A DNA stretch of 42,522 nt from a virus: IMG/VR virus record IMGVR_UViG_3300045911_000201, positions 1 to 42,522 of that record; one strand, given 5' to 3'. The notes beneath the pieces are model-generated. The model had not been told where the DNA came from. It saw only the letters and a list, made by a program, of their open reading frames with translations, and searched no databases. Positions 39,110 through 42,522 of this stretch are shown piece after piece (the first letter of the stretch is position 1; the number at the start of each line of letters is the position of its first letter). The position numbers were made by a program, and so were the translations under genes.

Positions 39110-40210
39110 GTGAAGTTTCAATGCGAACAGGATGCCCTGACCGAAGCTTTGACAACGGCAGGCCGGGCGATCTCGAAACGTGGAACACTTATGTCCCCCA
39201 GGGTTCTCAACGGGCTCAGATTCGACATCAACGGCGACAAGTTGACTGTCACAGGCACCGACCTGGAACTCACCATCGAGGTGACCGTGCCAGTGTCATC
39301 CACCGTCGACGGGTCTGCTCTGCTCCCCGCCAGATTGGTTTCTGACATCGTCCGCTCCTTCGCCCCGGGAACAATCCAGGTGGAAGTGAACGATGAGGAG
39401 GCCACGCTGTCGTCGGGCCGTTCCCGGTTCGCGGTGCGGGTGCTGTCGGTGGACGACTTCCCCCAGCACGCCCTGTTGCGCGGCGAGCCCGTGGCGTTGG
39501 ACGCGGCCACCTTCGCCGAGGCGCTGCGTCAGGTGGTCCGGGCCGCCAGCACCGACATAACCCGACCGGTGCTGACCGGGGTGCTGCTGGCCGCCGAGGA
39601 GGACGGCCTCCGGTTGGTGGCCACCGACTCGTACCGGCTGGCGGTGCGCGACCTGCCCGGCACGCACATGCTGCACCCCGGGCAGCACGTGCTGGTGCCC
39701 TCCAGGGCGCTTCAAGAGCTGGTCCGGCTGCTCGGAAAAGGGGGCACTCTGGCCGTCCGGCTGGGTGAGCGGGAGGCGAGCTTCGAAGCGCAAGACGTGC
39801 GGTTGACCACCCGGCTGATCAAAGGCGAGTTCCCCGACTACCGTCAGCTGATCCCAGAGTCGTACCCAAACCGCCTGGTGGTGGGTCGAGAGCCGCTGCT
39901 CGACGCCATCAAGCGGGTGAAGCTGATGGCCCGGGAGTCGGCCCCGATCCGCCTGGGGTTGTCCGAAGAGGGGCTTGAGCTCACCGCGATCACCAAAGAT
40001 GTTGGCCAGGCGAGCGAGTCGGTGGACGCCACTTTCACCGGGTCAGAACTTACTGTGGCTTTCAACGCCGAGTTCCTCAGCGCCGGGGTTGATGCCGTGG
40101 GCGGCGACGAAGTGGTTTTGGAGAACATCAGCCCGGTGAAGCCTGCGGTGATCAGATCCGGGCAGGATGACAGTTACCTGTACCTGCTTATGCCGGTGCG
40201 GATGAGATAG
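39110..40210 (+). CDS. dnaN: DNA polymerase III beta sliding clamp, full length
   Basis: This 366-residue clamp has all three domains. The N-terminus MKFQCEQDALTEALTTAGRAIS and TVTGTDLELTIEV are as in actinobacterial DnaN, especially Acidimicrobiia as I recall them; domain II holds VLTGVLLAAEEDGLRLVATDSYRLAVRD; the end is YLYLLMPVRMR. It tethers polymerase to DNA as a dimeric ring. GTG 39110 is preferred to TTG 39104 because AAGGGG lies six bases upstream. GC is about 74% at 39421-39600 against about 58% in the counted part of the shorter clamp, which suggests recent gain from the host. Confidence 0.9.
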   Translation: MKFQCEQDALTEALTTAGRAISKRGTLMSPRVLNGLRFDINGDKLTVTGTDLELTIEVTVPVSSTVDGSALLPARLVSDIVRSFAPGTIQVEVNDEEATLSSGRSRFAVRVLSVDDFPQHALLRGEPVALDAATFAEALRQVVRAASTDITRPVLTGVLLAAEEDGLRLVATDSYRLAVRDLPGTHMLHPGQHVLVPSRALQELVRLLGKGGTLAVRLGEREASFEAQDVRLTTRLIKGEFPDYRQLIPESYPNRLVVGREPLLDAIKRVKLMARESAPIRLGLSEEGLELTAITKDVGQASESVDATFTGSELTVAFNAEFLSAGVDAVGGDEVVLENISPVKPAVIRSGQDDSYLYLLMPVRMR

Positions 40211-40732
40211 CTAAAGGTGTACGCGTGCGACCAGCCGTGTGTCCCCGGCAGCAAGGTCAGCTTCCGCACACACAACATCCACTGTCACATCTAAAACATC
40301 CAGCAGGCTGGTGAGCGGCACGTTCTCATACCACTCGCCAGGCCGTGGAGGCCCAGACCCGTCCGCAGCGTGCGCCGCCCGGCCCGTGCCAGCACACGTG
40401 ATAATCAGCCATCCGCCAGGGCGAAGCACGTGAACCATCCCTCGAACGATCCCCTGCCACACGGGTGAATGTTCCAACGCTTCGGTTGACACCGCTATGT
40501 CAAAACAACCTGCGGGCATGGCAGGAAGCAAGGTTGCAGCGTCACCAACAAGGTTCACGTCCGGGCCTGACAGCAGATCGACGCCAACCCATTCCGCCCA
40601 TCCTCCTGGCAGAAAGTCACGGGCCCGACCGTTCACGTTGAACGCACCAACCTCAACCACCCGCGCACCAGCCATGTCCGCTTCGACGAGCGGTGCGACA
40701 GAACGTAAAAATTGTGCGGCCTCATCGTGCAT
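40211..40732 (-). CDS. SAM-dependent methyltransferase A
   Basis: This 173-residue class I methyltransferase has motif I ARVVEVGAFNVNGRARD, motif II GVDLLSGPDVNLVGDA, motif III/IV FDIAVSTEALEHSP and HVLRPGGWLIITCAG. The N-terminus is short, so the acceptor part is small. GGAGGG precedes the ATG. Its stop abuts the clamp stop (TAG/CTA), with no terminator between. It is last in the leftward operon. Confidence 0.85.
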   Translation of the reverse strand: MHDEAAQFLRSVAPLVEADMAGARVVEVGAFNVNGRARDFLPGGWAEWVGVDLLSGPDVNLVGDAATLLPAMPAGCFDIAVSTEALEHSPVWQGIVRGMVHVLRPGGWLIITCAGTGRAAHAADGSGPPRPGEWYENVPLTSLLDVLDVTVDVVCAEADLAAGDTRLVARVHL

Positions 40733-40759
40733 CGCTCGAAACCCTCCAAATCCGCACGC

Positions 40760-41323
40760 TCAACCTGCGACACGGCCGTAGACAGCGCACTGCCACTCAA
40801 CACGTAACACAACCGGCCAACCATTCAACAATTCCGAACCCAACGGCACCCCGGTCACTCCCACAAACCCTGCCGTTTCAAGCGCATCCACCACACGCTG
40901 TTCGTGTGCGTTCCAGTGGTGACGAGCCCCATCCCACACACTCTCGTCACCCAGCCCTGGTTTCGAACTGTCCCCTTCTAAACACTGGACAACCAGCCAC
41001 CACGGCTCCAACCCGTCACGCCACCGTTCAATCACCCGAAAACAATCAGGGCCGACCACCAGCACCTCGCCACCTGGGGCAAGGACCCGGGTGACACCCG
41101 CCAAAAACTCTGGCACCCAACCCCAAGGAACGTGTTCTAACACGTGACCGAGAAACACCCGGTCAAACCCGCCGGCCGGAAACACTTCATCCAACCGCAC
41201 CCTTGCGGGCACAACCTGATCGGGCGTAATCCCCAACTCGGGGCGGCACACAACATCCACGTTATGCCAGCCCGGTGCGTAATGCTGGCCGCAACCCACG
41301 TTCAACCAACGTGACACGTTCAT
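40760..41323 (-). CDS. SAM-dependent methyltransferase B
   Basis: This 187-residue methyltransferase has motif I WLNVGCGQHYAPGWHNVDVV, FDRVFLGHVLEHVPWGWVPEFLAG and VLAPGGEVLVVGPD, the pattern of methyltransferases beside glycosyltransferases in sugar clusters. Its ATG overlaps the previous stop by 4 bp (ATGA). Acceptor is unknown; sugar methylation is suggested by context. Confidence 0.85.
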   Translation of the reverse strand: MNVSRWLNVGCGQHYAPGWHNVDVVCRPELGITPDQVVPARVRLDEVFPAGGFDRVFLGHVLEHVPWGWVPEFLAGVTRVLAPGGEVLVVGPDCFRVIERWRDGLEPWWLVVQCLEGDSSKPGLGDESVWDGARHHWNAHEQRVVDALETAGFVGVTGVPLGSELLNGWPVVLRVEWQCAVYGRVAG

Positions 41324-41973
41324 GTCCCCGACAAGCCGCTGTCAAAATCGATCGCAGCGACAGGCAATCCTATCTTCCATGACACGTACGGGACCGCAAG
41401 CGGGTCGTGCAAAGACCAACGCAAACATTCGCGGATGATCATGTCACCGAACTCGACCGCATACCACGTGTTCCGGTAGACGATCACCGTGGTCGCCCAA
41501 AGCCCGTAATCATCGGGCATCCCGCACACGTGCAAATAGTGCTCGGCCTGTTCGATGATCCGCTGCCCTTTGTACTGTTTCATCGCGGCGGCGGCGACCG
41601 CCTCGTCTGTTAGCCGTGTCCGATCCGGGTGCGGGATCATCGCCACATCCGCGGGTCGTGGCGACCAGCGGACCAGTGAATCTGAGAGAACAGCGATCGT
41701 ATCCGCACTGTTGATGCGCACACCCCCGTCCACCCATATAAGAATGTCAGTGTCAGGTGGCGCATAGTCTGCGGGAGCGTATTTGACTAGTTGTTCCGCC
41801 AGCCGCGGGTGCAAATGTGGGCGTGGCTCGTATCGCACCTGCCATATGTCGCTTGACAGCCGCCGGTCAGAGATTGCGATCCATGTTGCGTCCACGGTTT
41901 GTGCGGGCGGGTCAACCAGAAGGGTGTCACCGTACACGCTGGTTAGAACAACGATTCTGCTGGTTGTTCCCAT
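41320..41973 (-). CDS. DUF616/TOD1-MUCI70-like glycosyltransferase
   Basis: This 217-residue protein has RIVVLTSVYGD at the N-terminus, DILIWVDGGVRI (about 83-94; a DxD-like WVDG) and YGLWATTVIVYRNT, the pattern of DUF616 glycosyltransferase-like proteins. GGAGG five bases before ATG 41973 decides the start over an ATG eight codons upstream. It overlaps the upstream glycosyltransferase by 31 bp. It may add a sugar to a virion glycan. Confidence 0.75.
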   Translation of the reverse strand: MGTTSRIVVLTSVYGDTLLVDPPAQTVDATWIAISDRRLSSDIWQVRYEPRPHLHPRLAEQLVKYAPADYAPPDTDILIWVDGGVRINSADTIAVLSDSLVRWSPRPADVAMIPHPDRTRLTDEAVAAAAMKQYKGQRIIEQAEHYLHVCGMPDDYGLWATTVIVYRNTWYAVEFGDMIIRECLRWSLHDPLAVPYVSWKIGLPVAAIDFDSGLSGT

Positions 41974-42522
41974 GCTTGCCTCCAAGCTTCCGCCCATTCG
42001 CTTGCCCTGGTTTCACAGGTGTTCGCTGCGGCAACCTTGAAACCTTGTTCGCGCAGTCTTGTCCGATAGTCATCGTCGTCCACCAGGCGCACAATATGCC
42101 GTGCCCAGTCGCGTGGCCGCCGGGCGATCACACCGACCCCCAGCTCATGCAACCGCTCATATTCGGGTAGCGGGGACATGATCGGAACCGCACCCACCGC
42201 CGCCGCTTCTAACGGTTTCAACCAGCTTTTCGCACGGTTGAACGGCGTGTTCTTCAACGGGCACAACGCGACGTCAAGTGTCCCGTAAGCGGCCGGATAG
42301 TCGGCAAGGTCAACCCATCCGGTTGTCTCGTCGGGCGCAACGCCCAGTGCGTGTGTCACACCTCTGCCGGTGCCAACCACTTTGAATTTGAACCCGGCAC
42401 GTGTGCGGGCACATGCCTGCCGCAACCCGGTGCCGATTTCTTCCAAGTCCTCAGGGTGTGTGAGCACGGAACCTGTCCAACCGACAGTCACGACACTATG
42501 CCTGCCCGTATGTGCACGGGGG
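41943..42522 (-). CDS. Glycosyltransferase, GT4-like, C-terminal part (continues from position 1)
   Basis: This is the C-terminal segment of the gene starting at 744; bases 42396-42522 duplicate 1-127. It begins in the linker ahead of VVTVGWTGSVLTHPEDLEEI and has the donor-site motif KSWLKPLEAAAVGAVPIMSPLPEY, as in retaining GT-B enzymes (first Glu of E-x7-E). The end is helical. After circularisation the protein is 398 residues. Confidence 0.85.
   Translation of the reverse strand, partial: PRAHTGRHSVVTVGWTGSVLTHPEDLEEIGTGLRQACARTRAGFKFKVVGTGRGVTHALGVAPDETTGWVDLADYPAAYGTLDVALCPLKNTPFNRAKSWLKPLEAAAVGAVPIMSPLPEYERLHELGVGVIARRPRDWARHIVRLVDDDDYRTRLREQGFKVAAANTCETRASEWAEAWRQAWEQPAESLF
42396..42522. 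repeat. Terminal direct repeat, right copy
   Basis: This is identical to bases 1-127; see the left copy. Remove one copy to get the circular genome. Confidence 0.95.

Noticed and set aside
1-42522. Temperate lifestyle genes and tRNA genes
   Set aside because: I looked for integrase, excisionase, repressor and partition motifs among all plausible products, and for tRNA-like clover leaves between genes, and found none.

Overview
The window is one complete, circularly closed genome of a tailed double-stranded DNA phage (siphovirus type). The first 127 bases recur exactly as the last 127, and a glycosyltransferase gene reads without interruption across the join, so the unit genome is 42,395 bp. 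The host is almost certainly an actinobacterium: the phage carries a WhiB-type regulator, many GTG starts and moderately high GC. Weaker clues point to the class Acidimicrobiia: the N-terminus of the full-length sliding clamp and the GGVxAFG-type tail of the endolysin. There is no lysin B, so no sign of a mycolic-acid host. I see no integrase, excisionase, immunity repressor, tRNA or CRISPR array, so the phage is probably virulent.

Layout. A divergent control region at about 7.17-7.47 kb separates two late operons. Leftwards (minus strand) run a one-segment membrane peptide, a lipoprotein, a basic membrane protein, terminase small and large subunits, portal, MuF-type minor head protein, prohead protease and then, across the contig join, a glycosyltransferase, a DUF616-type glycosyltransferase-like gene and two SAM methyltransferases (ending at 40.2 kb). 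Rightwards (plus strand) run the major capsid protein, four accessory virion genes (a small structural protein, a VHYQRVKLVDG protein, a LamG-like lectin and a 20-residue-repeat protein), an Ig-connector fusion, the neck and tail-completion genes, tail tube, tail assembly chaperones, tape measure, distal tail, hub, a large lectin/FN3/S74 tail-tip protein, and the lysis genes (amidase, coiled-coil membrane protein, holin), to 23.3 kb. Splitting the head module into two divergent halves, with protease and capsid gene on opposite strands, is unusual.

From 23.3 to 35.7 kb is a rightward replication and nucleotide-metabolism module: family A DNA polymerase, RuvC-like resolvase, SNF2-type helicase, a secreted lysozyme-like lipoprotein, a Cas4/RecB-type Fe-S nuclease, a Sak4-like ATPase, an SSB-like protein, a pyrimidine-dimer-glycosylase-family protein, WhiB with an added zinc ribbon, and a primase-polymerase/SF3 helicase. 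The next 0.9 kb (35.7-36.6 kb) has no convincing gene but is packed with iterons, dyads and a pair of about 105-bp structured repeats; it is the best candidate for a replication origin.

From 36.6 to 40.2 kb lies the most novel part: two divergently transcribed, distantly paralogous ComM/Mg-chelatase-like AAA+ proteins that have both lost the Walker A lysine/threonine and carry Arg in place of the Walker B Glu, driven by back-to-back consensus promoters (one giving an apparently leaderless GTG mRNA), followed by two sliding clamps in tandem: one lacking domain I (two-domain, 248 aa) and one full-length three-domain clamp that looks recently acquired from a GC-rich host. These could together remodel or load the replication machinery, but that link is inference.
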